From the NCBI GenBank assembly GCA_033026295.1, contig CM065189.1, positions 4,158,951-4,222,950 on the forward strand: DNA of 64,000 nt. Direction: 5' to 3'. Source of the DNA: Channa striata (Eukaryota > Chordata > Actinopteri > Anabantiformes > Channidae). Each line of letters opens with the position of its first letter. Position 1 is the first letter of the stretch. A model generated the notes under the pieces. The model was not told the DNA's origin and did not search any database. It worked only from the letters and a program-made list of their open reading frames with translations. Position numbers and translations under genes: made by a program. Below are positions 36,070-46,219 of the stretch, piece by piece.

Positions 36070-36665
36070 GAAAGTGTGTGTGTATGTGAGTGTGTTTCAG
36101 CCTTACTCCATAATACCCATGTAATGTAGACTGGTAATGTTGGTAATGTGCACTTGTGTGTGTGTGTGTATGTCTGCGTGTCTGCGTGCGCACACTTTGG
36201 TTTGTTTTGAGACGAGCAACAATCAGCTTTAACAGCAAAGATTGAAAAAATATGAGAGAGAAAAAGAATAAACCAAATGGAGACATGAGAACATCTTTTA
36301 GAAAGTGTGATGGATGAAAGAAAAAAGAACACAAAGTGGGTCTAAAAGGGAGAGAAGAGAGCAGGTGAAAACATGAAAAGGAGAATAAATAGATTAAAAA
36401 TAATTAAGAAAAATGACCGAAAACTGTCAGAGATGATGATTAAAAAAAGCCAGACTGTATGAGTGAGAGACAAAGACAACGAGGCAGCGAGAGACTGAGT
36501 GTCCTTAATGACCACTTTAGTAGTTTGGAGGCGATAATTTAGTTAGCCTCCGGGCTGCAGGTCATGTAACACTATCTTTGCGAAAGCAAATGATTCTGGG
36601 TTTATGTGTGTGTGCACATTTGCATGAGTGTGTGTGAGCACATGCATGCGCACGTGTGTGTGTTT
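36070..36665. repeat. Cluster of GT-rich microsatellites
   Basis: Short GT tracts recur at about 36,075-36,100, 36,155-36,190 and 36,605-36,665, with another upstream at 35,960-35,985. They are interrupted by AC/GCGC alternations (for example TGCATGCGCACGTGTG near 36,645). The intervening DNA is A/G-rich (36,240-36,500). Confidence 0.8.
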
Positions 36666-36779
36666 GTAAGCCAATCCCAGCGCAGACTGAATCACTTCTC
36701 TGTAGGAGCCATGTGGAAATTGCTGCCTAAATGAAATTATGTTGTAATTTAAAAACAATTTATCAAAGACAGTTTGGTG

Positions 36780-37040
36780 TCACTCCCATTGGAGCCATTA
36801 GGCCTTGTCGCATTCTCAGAGGCCAGGAAGATTTCCAGCTCTGAGAGAGCCGCGCCAATATGAGCACGGGGAGGTGAAGCAGAGCAAAACAAGCAATCTC
36901 TATCAGTAGAAAGCGCTGGAAATCACTGCCATTGGTAGCCAGTCAGCACAGGTTATCAGCCAGTTCACGGGCCATTTATCAGTTGTTATCAGGACCGTAG
37001 CCGTGGGTTAATAGAGCCACAATCGGACCGGACAGTCATT
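36780..37040. promoter_or_regulatory. Candidate regulatory block with three GATA-type sites
   Basis: This 260-bp stretch has balanced base composition, lacks simple repeats and contains three TTATCAG motifs (reverse complement CTGATAA, the GATA-factor consensus) at 36953-36959, 36976-36982 and 36986-36992. A partial CTATCAG lies near 36,900. The last two are exactly 10 bp apart, one helical turn. It also holds an AGAGCCGCGCCAATATGAGC segment with a CCAAT core. That it is functional is inference; no conservation data are available here. Confidence 0.35.
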
Positions 37041-37106
37041 GTAATGGTCACATTTATGAACACATACCTGTAAGTGCTTAAAAAAAATGTGTTACTGAAG
37101 CATGAT

Positions 37107-37133
37107 ATCATCATCATCATCATCATCATCATC
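37107..37133. repeat. (ATC)9 trinucleotide repeat
   Basis: Nine uninterrupted ATC units followed by ATCAAC. Confidence 0.92.
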
Positions 37134-37212
37134 AACATGTCCAGACTAAAGCTGGAGGCTTTGATATATCTGCAGTAGCATTACTGTATATCCCTGATTT
37201 GAACACACACTT

Positions 37213-37228
37213 ACACACACACACACAC
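37213..37228. repeat. (AC)8 microsatellite
   Basis: Short uninterrupted AC tract. Confidence 0.85.
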
Positions 37229-37229
37229 G

Positions 37230-38785
37230 CACAGTATTGGTTTAGTTGTAGAAAACAGCAAGAGGTAGATTCAGCAAGAAAAATAAGACATGCATGAAAT
37301 ATTCAGAGGCAGCAATGGATTAACCATCTATCAGAGACAGCAACTGCAAAGAAAAAAGGGAACGAGATGAAAAACAAGTTGGAGGAAAAAACCAAGACAA
37401 AAAGCATGAGACACCCAGCGAGAGAGAGACAGAATTAAAAATCAACTCTGAAAACGTGATGGGTGTGGCAGCAAAGTTTGAGACAGCAGGAAATTATTGA
37501 TCAAGATTTCAAACTTCCTGCAGATGCCTTCCTGCTAAAAGCATTGGCAAGAGTATGAGTGTGTGGGCTCTGCGTTCAGGTATCAGACAGAACAAACACA
37601 AGGTGAGTGTCATCAGAAGGGCTGGAAAGAAAAGAACTACAAAACTCCCATCATCTCCTGTAATCACACTGGATGTGGATGCTGTGCTGTTGTAACAGTG
37701 TGTGTGAGATACGTTGGATGGATTTGTGGAGATGTTGTTCAGAATAACAAAAGGAAGCTTAAAGCTTTCTCATCAGTGTTACTGTGAAGGGCTGCCTTTC
37801 TTCATGGTCACAAGTCCCTAGTCTGTGATTATTACTGTGCATGAATTGTTTGATGACATAAATCTGGCACAGTCAATCAATAGTAATAGTGTATATCTTC
37901 ACTCCAGTAATTGCATCAGCATTACAGGAATAACACAAATATTGAAATAGCTTTTGTTGTTGGTTGTTAGCAGGTTTGATATTACAAACTGATATTTGGC
38001 TGTGGCCCTCAGATTAGGCCATGAAGCTCTAAATATCTGTGGGATTCACATGGCGACAGTGATTGTTTTCCCCTCGACAGATCCAACCGAGCTCTGAAGT
38101 CAGCCAGACCCTCAGAACTCATACACATCTGATCAAAGTTCTTTCAGCAACACCAGCCTCAGAGATTTGCAATTACAGTTTAAATGGCCGCTAAGCCATT
38201 CATTTGTTCACGTTCGGTCACTTGTCAATGTTAGATGAGCCTGTCATGGTTGTATTAAGGGGCATGATGCAATAATTGAAACTGTCCATCTGGAGACACC
38301 TCATTAAACTCCCATGGTACATGTAAGTTAGCATAATATTAGCACTCCTTGGTTAGTCCCTCGTGGTGACATTACCAGTTTAACTATTTGTTTGTGAATT
38401 TCCTTTGCACTATGATGGCTACATCTGTGACTACTTTATTTATTTGTGCATGTGTTAGTTAAGCTTGTGGTGTGTTATGTTCACCTCATTGCATAACCTG
38501 AAGGAAAAGTCCACCCATCCATAATATAACATCCATTTCTGTGTGATGAAAAGGCCTGGACCTGAGCTACATTCTACTATACTGAGGTAAAAAGTGTTTC
38601 TTCAACCTCCCCCAAGATAAGGAACAGAAAACCCTTGTTCTTCTACAACTCCCGAGGTTCGCAAACAGAATCAACGTCTCCGGCTGGCACCCAAGCCTTT
38701 AACGCTAATCTGAAAAGGGGGAATAGATGAATTGGAATGTAACCGATTTCCTTTGGACTTCTAACCTTAGAAAATAGATATTACG
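37230..38785. other. Unassigned block, non-repetitive in its later half
   Basis: No exon recognised. The 38,040-38,330 segment is free of simple repeats and contains a TCF/LEF-like CTGATCAAAG, a GCCGCTAAGCCATTC stretch and CATGATGCAATAATTG. It has the look of conserved noncoding DNA, but nothing in the sequence alone proves it. Confidence 0.35.
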
Positions 38786-39230
38786 AATTTCCAATGTGCA
38801 TGTGATGTACACCACCATGTTTAGGAGAAATTATGCAACAGTTTGGTGTAACTCTAGGCCGGAAATTCACAAAGTTGCAAATTAAAAAGTTTTAAATCAG
38901 AATGACAAGAGAGAGTGGCACGGAACGACATTGCCACCCTTGGATGGGCGTTATAAGTGTATCCCAGAAGGTACTCGTCTATAGAAAGAAATCAAAAGGC
39001 ATTAACTTGTTGTCCGACAGTTAAAACACAATGTCATATTCTTCTGTCAATTCTGTATATTACACATACATTTTACTTGTTCGTGCACGCCTTGTATACA
39101 CCTGCTTAGGCACGTAAACATGATCATGTGTTATATTAATTCGCTACGATGTCCAGATAATGCATGACTGAATTCCTAATTGTTGTTGTGTGTTCTTAAT
39201 GTGTATTAATAGGTATTAGACAAAGCTAAT

Positions 39231-40549
39231 TGTCCTTTGTCAGAACTCTCACATGTATGTTAAAATGAGGCAATAACTATTACATGCAGCAATCATGTTG
39301 CTTTAAGCATTTTAACCTCCATAGGAGTTTGCACAGTCGAACAATTGTAATATGTTGCTTTGTTTTATAGTATGAGGTTTTGGACTTGATGAAAAGAGAA
39401 ATCTATACTCGACTTTGTGTGATTAAACCAAAGAAAGGATTTAATTTGATCTAGAGGAGGGGCTAGCTCTGAATTTAGCAGCAACACCTCATAATCTTGG
39501 CGACGCCCCACAATATAAAATAAAGTTAAAATTCCTTTGTTAGGGTTCCCGTGAAGTTTCAGCTCACTTCCAGTTCGAGCTTTTAAACAACTTCAGAATG
39601 CTATCCTGAAGAAGAAATGTGCCTCAGCTAAGAAAACTTAGCTGAAGTTGTTTAAAATTACTTTTTCAAACAATTTTTAAACACGCACGTCTTTCCTGCC
39701 TGTTTTTGTCTTTGTTAGTCTTTTTTGACGATTGGAACTCCAAGCCAAACTTCGATTTTTGTTTGGAATTAGAAAACCATTCAAAATTAGTCCAAACTGA
39801 GCCCGAGATTTTTATTCAATAGCCATATTTTTATCAACCATTTTTTTGAATTATTTAAATTTAACATCTTCTATCTCCACATGGCCCTGTTTCGGACCGG
39901 ACAACCAGCGCCTCTGTAAGTCGGCTCAGCCACCATCAGAGCCAGACGATGTTACCTTGAGCTTGCCATCTGACCAAGTGAACGCTTTTGTGGGCCGGGG
40001 AAATCTTTGCAGCCACAGCCATGCTGATAGATCACCTGTTAACAGAACCGAGACAGTCCGTCCTGCTCTACAAAAGAACCGGTACCGATTGACGCCTCAC
40101 TTGGCAGAACAACCAGCAGCAGCTCCCAGGCAAGACCCAAATATCTCTGTCTATTTTATGGAAAGTCTGGTGTCTGTACAGCCGATAAACAACGGAGCTT
40201 TTTTTCTTAAAATTACAAGGATCTTTTTGATACTTAGAGGCAAATAGTGACTAGAGTCCTTTCTCGAGCCCAACTTTATCACACACACTTGCATACCTGG
40301 TTCATTTATTAGTTTACTTAGAATTGGTTATTTCATGTTATGTTGTCTATTTGTTTATTACATTTATTCCATATATCCATATGCATACTCACATTTATCT
40401 ATATTTTCTGTAATTGTAGATTAATAAATAATTGAAAAGAACTGGTTCTGTGTTCGTCTTTCTTCAGAGAAACAGACAAAGTCACTGAAACGGTAAGGAA
40501 CTCATGACAAAGACTGAACTTGGGTCAAATTCTATTGTTTGATTGATCA
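39231..40549 (+). mobile_element. ~1.3-kb insertion resembling a solo LTR
   Basis: The boundaries are defined by comparison with the uninterrupted repeat copy at 27.65 kb. The insert starts TGTCC and ends TTGATCA, fitting TG...CA LTR termini. The flanks CTAAT (39226-39230) and GGTAAT (40550-40555) share TAAT, a possible short target duplication. Plus-strand signals include a TATA-like AATATAAAATAAAG near 39,511, nested hairpins at 39,581-39,657, and an AATAAA within GATTAATAAATAATTG near 40,424, followed by a T/G-rich GGTTCTGTGTTCGTC stretch. The long distance between TATA-like and polyadenylation signals would mean an unusually long R region. A 133-codon open frame (39,846-40,247) has no recognised domain. 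No gag or pol homology is present. Confidence 0.5.
39581..39657 (+). other. Two mutually exclusive perfect hairpins
   Basis: An outer pair TTTTAAACAACTTCAG (39581-39596) with CTGAAGTTGTTTAAAA (39642-39657) is a perfect 16-bp stem. An inner pair TCAGCTAAG (39624-39632) with CTTAGCTGA (39637-39645) is a perfect 9-bp stem with loop AAAA. They share bases 39642-39645, so an RNA could form only one completely. Confidence 0.85.
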
Positions 40550-40969
40550 GGTAATATTTTAATCATCAAAAGACCTGGTGCCCTATTTCGAGGAAATTAA
40601 TGCTTTTGCATTAATATCAAATTACCCAAGTTGCACAAATTGCTACAATAATCTGTAAACTCTTATTCTGTTTTGGGTCATGGGGGGCTGAAGCCTATTC
40701 CAGCTGTCGCAACAGAACGTGAGTGTCCACTATCTTGATGGCTATCAGGACCAACCAGCCCATTCTCATACCTGAAGCGTCAAGAAGCTCAGCTTTTTTC
40801 AGTCCCCTCTGATTTACATGCTGGCGCTTAGGATATCCAGTTGCGTTGGTGATTTAGTTAAACTGACACCCCTTCGCTTCAATATTTGACGCCTAAATCA
40901 ACGGCATTAAAATATGAACAGAAAAAGTCTCGTAGGGAGGTGGACAATTTGTACCATCCACTGCGACGG

Positions 40970-41430
40970 TACAAGACTCAAGACATTTCACGGGAGACCA
41001 GGGTTCAACTAGTGGGATATGATGCGCTTTATTGATGATTGTTTCACAGCATTGCAGACACGGTTACTACAGGAAGGAAGCACGTGTGTACCGTTTTCAG
41101 TGTTTGTCGTGGTTTGTTTTTACTGTATGTCATTTATCTTCTAACTTAACCTTACCCATTGTTGTTTCTTTTATAATTTTAGGCTGAAGTTGTTTTTTGT
41201 GGGTTTCTTGTATGTATGTAAAGGGTCAAAACGCGACGCTCCTGGAGGTCCAATAGCGATGCCAAAATGCCTCAATACCAGATGCATTTGTTCGCAGGGC
41301 GTCAAATAGTGGCACTCCTGCAGTGTCCAACAATAACGCCAAAGGGTAGCTGTGGGATCAGTACGATACACCAAAGACGTACAAAGCGGCACAATTTCAT
41401 GTCTTAGGAAGCGTCATATCTATAACGCTG
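40970..41430 (+). repeat. Uncharacterised interspersed repeat Y, copy 2
   Basis: Counterpart of the 28.9-29.8 kb repeat without the hAT-like insertion. It is recognisable by CGGGAGACCAGGGTTCAACT near 40,990, AACTTAACCTTACCC near 41,143, an AACGCGACG segment near 41,229, TCCAACAATAACGCC and TTAGGAAGCGTCATATC near 41,403. The DNA between repeat X and repeat Y (40,680-40,970) includes GACACCCCTTCGC and GACGCCTAAATC, which also suit this type of fish repeat. Confidence 0.6.
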
Positions 41431-41434
41431 TGGT

Positions 41435-42790
41435 ATGAGAAAGTGTTGGATCATTCACTGGCTTTTTCTGGGAGTAGAAAATTCTGTTTGTATAAACTTT
41501 TTATTCTCTGTTTATTATTACGTCAGTAAACGTGCTGTGTGTACATCTAAATGGGGAAAAAAGATCAGCAGACTTTATAGGTTTAGTTTTCAACATGCTA
41601 GGGTTAGTCAAATAGGGCTGGTCAGTTTGATCATCATGATGTTTGAAAAATAAAATGGATTCCTCATATTAGTAAAAATAAATGATTAATTATTAAACAT
41701 CATCACCTCTGTTTTCTCCTTACATCTGTGTTTCCTCTGACCTGCCACCAGAACCAATATTAGATGGGCAGACTGACAGCTGGATCATGTGAGTACTGCA
41801 CAGATTATCTAAAATACTGCCCAAATTATATTACAATGCACAGTTACTTTTTATGCCCATGCATCAGAACAAAATAAATGACATACATATACATATGGAC
41901 GATGTGTCATTTCTCTGTCTACAGTTACCATTTACCATTTTTAAGTGTCCAGTCAAGTGGCTGTTGTGCCAAAAAGGTATGAAAATTGTAGACAAATGGC
42001 CTTGGCCTTCAATTTATAAAGTTTATAGGCTGGTTGTTTTAATGTTACAGCAACTGCCAAGCACAATTATTGCCCCTAACAGATACAATTAATCAGCTAT
42101 TAAAAATCTCTTTTTTTATTGGAGTTTTTTGTGAACCTAGATATATTAACACTGAAATGTAACACAACAGCCAAGGTAACGCTGCTCTGTCCAGCATCTT
42201 AGCAATTACATTCAGATTTGACAACTCTTCATCTCTGAAAACATTCAGCATGGCCACGGGAATTAGTGTGAAAATGTGAGTTTGGAGGTCGCTGGGACGC
42301 ACGGACATGTAGATGTGATTTTCACACAGGATACCAGGGCCAAGCTGCTGCAGGTGAAATATTTGAATGACACAAAACTCATCCCAGCTTAATTTCACAG
42401 TGCACCAGAGGTATTTTAGTAGATTGCAGACGTATCTCTTGGGTCTCTTTATATTGTTACATTTTGTTCCACTTTCATAAAACCCAGGAATCAAACTAAT
42501 CATTGTTACAGTTAATAATACACAATTTGCCACATTGAATTTTTAACTAAAAAAATTACCAGTTTGCATTATGTTACAAACCCTGTTTCATAACATGTTA
42601 CAACACTTTGGTGTGGGCGTGGGGATTCATACTCTCATGTTCTCAATTAGATGTTAATAGACCAAACCCAGTTTATTTAGGATATCTAAATAGATTTTAA
42701 AGGCACGAATAACATGGCACTGTTGTCAGTCAGTAAACCCTGACTGCTTTGATTTCAGCTCAGTTAAGCATAGACTTAATGTTTCTCTAT
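41435..42790. other. Unassigned gene-free block
   Basis: AT-rich DNA. Open frames of 60-146 codons occur, the longest being 42,093-42,533 on the minus strand, but none shows a recognisable domain or splice context. Confidence 0.45.
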
Positions 42791-42799
42791 TAATCGTTG

Positions 42800-43412
42800 T
42801 TGAGGGTAATTCCCAGAATAGAATTGCAGTTCAACATGGTTTTTGAGATTACAGGTTTCAGAGATTTTTCTGAGCTATTTTTGACCAGAATTTATCCTTT
42901 TATCTCACCCATGAAACAAATCTCCAGAACAACCTTCTTCCGCCTGCAAAATATTTACACATTTCAAACACTGTGCCTCAAACAGATACTGAAAATTTGT
43001 TTATGGACGGTATTTGTCAGCTCCAGACAGGACCACTGTTTTGATGTACCAATAACTTTCCAGAAAGCCCTTCAGTTAATACAAAGTCATGCAGCAACAG
43101 TGCTGCCTGGAATTTTCAAGACAAATCCTATTTGTCCAAGACTAATTTTTTCCTTTGTCTCTTAGTAAGATCCACAAATAGAAATAGACCTACACATTAG
43201 AGATCCTTCTCTCTCCACTCCTCTCTCCGCTCCTTACTACCTGTGCCTCCAAACCTGGGTTTGGAGTTGTGTTATTTTCAATTAGCAGCTGTTGATCATA
43301 CCCATCTACCCTGTGTTCTGTTGGTAATGCTTCAGATTTGTTGCTTCTTGTTGCCTTCTTGTTCACCACTTGCCCCAAACCGGTCAAGGCAGATGATCAC
43401 CCCATGTTTAAA
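42800..43412 (+). mobile_element. L2/Maui-like LINE relic, post-RT region joined to 3' UTR
   Basis: A 122-codon open frame (42,797-43,165) preserves the C-terminal landmarks of the L2 polymerase: SRTTFFRLQNIYTFQTL near 42,925, FVSSRQDHCFDVPI near 43,012-43,053 (family FVSSRLDYCN), and LQLIQSHAATVLPG near 43,070-43,115 (family LQLIQNxAARVL). Homology then breaks. A short piece of the 3' UTR, AAACCGGTCAAGGCAGATGA, appears at about 43,377-43,396, so roughly 0.5 kb that separates these parts in a complete element has been deleted or replaced. The open frame is a relic, not a gene. Confidence 0.75.
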
Positions 43413-43414
43413 AC

Positions 43415-44450
43415 TGCATCAAACATGTAGTTAATGTTGAAAGCCCAGTTCAGTTGTCTTGCTTTGTCCTCCACTGCAAACTTAAACTTTAAATGCTGAG
43501 AGTGTACTTAACTTCAACAATTGAAAAGGCACTGAAATGCTTATAAATTGATTTCATATGTCATATAAAATCAATATTTTTCTTTGTTTCAATATAGCAT
43601 TCCAAATAAATGGGGCATGATGAGCTTCTATACCAAAAACTCTTGAAAGGATCTAGGTACACTCATGTATAATGAGACCGTTTTCCAGCAGTACAATCAT
43701 TGTGCAATTGGTATAGTTTTATCATATAGTTTAGTCAATTATACGTTTTGTAAATTGGTAACAAATGTTTTATATGTGCCTGCATGTCATGCATCTGCAA
43801 AATGGTAAAGTGTTAATTTGAGTTAGAATTTTCACGGCACAACTTACACACTTACATTGACATTGTGCTGTGTGTCGCTTAATGTCAGTATGGGCATGTA
43901 GCACATACACACGTTACAATAACAAGTAAGTGCAAGGCAAGGAAAGACAACCAGCGAACAAGCGACATGGTTCTAGGCAGCTAAGGCTAACTGATCTGTT
44001 CAGTCTCTTCTCACAGAAAAAAATGCAATGCTGGCAATGATTGATGGCTGTCAGAACACACAGTGCTTAGACATTTGTTATGTGTGGTGCTTCATATCTG
44101 CAGTGCAGTTAGACTGACTGTAGTCTTGTCCACCAGAAGAAGCATCTACGAGAAGCATCTGAGTATCGGGACTGGTCTGATGAATCTTGTTTACATGATT
44201 TACTTGGTCGAGCGTTAACAAAAGGATGCACTATGGGAGTCCTGTCCATGAAGAGCCCCACCTTACAGGAGTCTGTAGGACGAATGTAAAGACATCAGAA
44301 ATAACGGAGCTCAAACACCCCACCTATAATGTTACCACAAGTAATTGAAAGCCAAAATTAAATTTAATGCAAAATGTGTGTCACTTTTATGGATTTTGAA
44401 GGATAATGTCAGATATGTGTAGCCAGAAGCAACAATAAAGATGCATCAAT
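43415..44450. other. Unassigned gene-free block
   Basis: AT-rich DNA. The 44,150-44,290 stretch (GGACTGGTCTGATGAATCTTG) faintly recalls a transposase 'SDES' block, but the surroundings do not support it. Confidence 0.4.
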
Positions 44451-44454
44451 TTGT

Positions 44455-44780
44455 AATTTGTAAAACCTCATCCTGTTCAGGGTCACACAGGGCTGTCTAT
44501 ACCTGCTTTTATAGGACAAAGAGGTGTTGTTTACCCAGGAAAGGTCTCCAGTCTCTCTCAGGGCCAACACAGACTGACATCCACGCACTCACTTACACAC
44601 CTACAGGAAATGTAGAGCCCCCAGTTAAACCGAACATGCATGTGTTCGGACTGTGGCAACAAACAAAAAGAAAGCCCACACAAACACTGGAAAGGCCTTG
44701 GTCAGCAGGTAGATTTGAACCAGGGACTTTCAAGCTACGAGGCAGCAGTGCTAACCGCTCCACAAGCACGCTGCCTCTTC
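44455..44780. repeat. tRNA-headed interspersed repeat, degenerate
   Basis: The landmarks of a very common fish dispersed repeat appear in order: CATCCTGTTCAGGGTCACAC, GGTCTCCAGTCTCTCTCAGG, GCCAACACAGACTGACATCC, CTCACTTACACACCTACAGG, CATGTGTTCGGACTGTGG, AAAGCCCACACAAACACTGG, then the tRNA-like end GATTTGAACCAGGGAC, AGCAGTGCTAACCGC and CACGCTGCC. The 127-codon open frame crossing it is not a gene. Confidence 0.8.
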
Positions 44781-44984
44781 ACATGCTGATGCTACCAATC
44801 GGCAGATGGAAGTTAGAACTATAACATGTCTGTCATTAAGATCACAACAACTTCACTGAAATAAAATAATTTAGCAGCACAATCTTCCACAAAAAATCCA
44901 GCGTGACCAAACTGTCTTAATTCTCTTAATAATATCACACATGCTATGAAATCTCACTGAACACAATTAGGGCAGAAGGATATA

Positions 44985-45265
44985 ATTTTTGGCCCTTTTA
45001 TAAATAGCCCCATGCTCTTATCTCTAAACATCACCCTGCGAGCAATCTCCTCATTTTGACATAACGCATCCACTGCTAACGCTAAACTCATCATTATGTA
45101 AACAACATAAACTAATCGGATCCAGCATTATCGCTGAGGGTGTCATGTCTCTTGGGCTTCTTTCTGTAAACTATTAGAATCAGCCGTTAATGGCCGTGTG
45201 CAATGTGATCACTCATATGTTAATGTAATCTGCTGTTAGTGCTATGATGGTTTTTGTGGTTGTGT
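44985..45265. promoter_or_regulatory. Candidate conserved noncoding block
   Basis: Non-repetitive DNA with an exact MEF2-type site TTATAAATAG (near 44,998-45,007), a forkhead-type ATGTAAACAACATAAAC (near 45,096), and segments such as CAGCCGTTAATGGCCGTGTG with homeodomain-like TAAT cores. Motif matches of this size occur by chance, so this is a pointer for comparison only. Confidence 0.25.
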
Positions 45266-45600
45266 TATGAATATACCGCTGACAGTGCTCAAGCTGGATA
45301 AGTGCATGAGATGAATCTTCTAAAGTCACTGACTTATAGCTTCTCCACTGACGACATTCAACCCTTTAAACCATTGTGTAACGTTGTCCTTTTTAGTCTA
45401 GCACCTTCTGACAGCCATTGCTACTGTGTGCCAGCGGATGTTTCCGCCGCTGATAACAGTTTAGTGTATTCACGACATGATTAAACGGTGGCGTTGTTTA
45501 CACAGCACGTGTTTTGTGTTACATGCTCTGATAGAGAACTGTACGAAGAGGTTGTTCTCCGCTTTGAGAATGAGCTCTGCTTCTCTATCAGTCTGTCTCG

Positions 45601-45650
45601 CACACACACACAGACACACACACACACACACACACACACGCACGCACACG
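45601..45650. repeat. Compound CA microsatellite
   Basis: CA units interrupted once by GA and ending in CGCACGCACACG. Open frames on both strands here derive from the repeat. Confidence 0.92.
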
Positions 45651-45898
45651 GGCAGTCAGACAAATGTGTGTGACCTATGGTGCTAGCTTACGGCACTGGT
45701 AGTAACATTAGTGGTTCAGATTGAAACAAATGGAGACAGCTCTTCACTTAGTCACAGTCAGATGGAGCCAGGCAATAATATCACAAAGAAGGAGCGAGGG
45801 AGCGTGTTCATGTGGGTTGGATGTGTCTGCGTTCGTGGGGATGCAGGTACGCGCAAGTTTCGGTGCACGTGCAAATCTGTTGGTATGTGATTTTTTTT

Positions 45899-46000
45899 GG
45901 GGGGGGGTCAAATGTATGCAGGCTCCGTGCAAAAGTGCATGCTTACGCATATGTATATATATATAGTAAATATATTGTAGATACGTAGATAGATAGATAG
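45899..46000. repeat. G9 run, TA tract and TAGA tetranucleotides
   Basis: G9 at 45899-45907, an AT/TA run at about 45,954-45,965 and TAGA units at about 45,986-46,000. Confidence 0.85.
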
Positions 46001-46200
46001 AGAGGACACATGCACGCGCAGCTGCATGTGTTTTTGGGGTTAGATCCGGTGAATAATATATTTGGGTGGAGATGATGAGAACCTTTAGGGCTCTGCTGAT
46101 GAGAGCCATGTGAATTAAAAACTGACAGTACAAGTCTAACCTAAGACAAATGCCTTCTCCATAACACTCATTATTATGGGAATTGTTGCTGCGCACATTT

Positions 46201-46216
46201 GTGTGTGTGTGTGTGT
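46201..46216. repeat. (GT)8 microsatellite
   Basis: Uninterrupted GT units. Confidence 0.88.
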
Positions 46217-46219
46217 ATT

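Larger units (their letters stand above)
29815..36070. other. Gene-free block with microsatellites, one palindrome and no recognised exon
   Basis: It contains a 25-unit TG repeat (30683-30733), GT (31901-31917) and AC (34983-35004) tracts, a C/T-rich stretch (30,930-31,050) and a 10-bp palindrome (34029-34050). A tRNA-like fragment GATTTGAACCTGGTCTCCTG near 33,340 may be the head of a degenerate interspersed repeat. The rest is unassigned. Confidence 0.5.
38790..40670 (+). repeat. Uncharacterised repeat X, copy 2, split by an insertion
   Basis: The left part 38,790-39,230 and right part 40,551-40,670 align with the continuous copy at 27.2-27.8 kb. The right part resumes at TAATATTTTAATCA (copy 1: TAATATCTAATCC) and continues through ACCTGG and GCATTAATATCAAATTAC. 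The 1.3 kb between 39,231 and 40,549 has no counterpart in copy 1, so it is an insertion. Confidence 0.7.

Noticed and set aside
37107..37133. CRISPR-like or minisatellite array
   Set aside because: It is a plain ATC trinucleotide repeat without spacers. No CRISPR array is expected or seen in this eukaryotic DNA.
39846..40247. 133-codon plus-strand open frame inside the 1.3-kb insertion
   Set aside because: No gag, pol, env or host domain recognised. It lies in an LTR-like insert. Not called as a gene.
42093..42533. 146-codon minus-strand open frame
   Set aside because: No recognisable domain, AT-rich context, no splice or promoter support.
42797..43165. 122-codon open frame as a host gene
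   Set aside because: FVSSR and LQLIQ landmarks show it is L2 polymerase debris.
44150..44290. Possible transposase fragment (WSDES-like)
   Set aside because: Only about five residues look right. The surrounding frames do not continue the homology.
44441..44824. 127-codon open frame as a gene
   Set aside because: It runs through a common tRNA-headed interspersed repeat.
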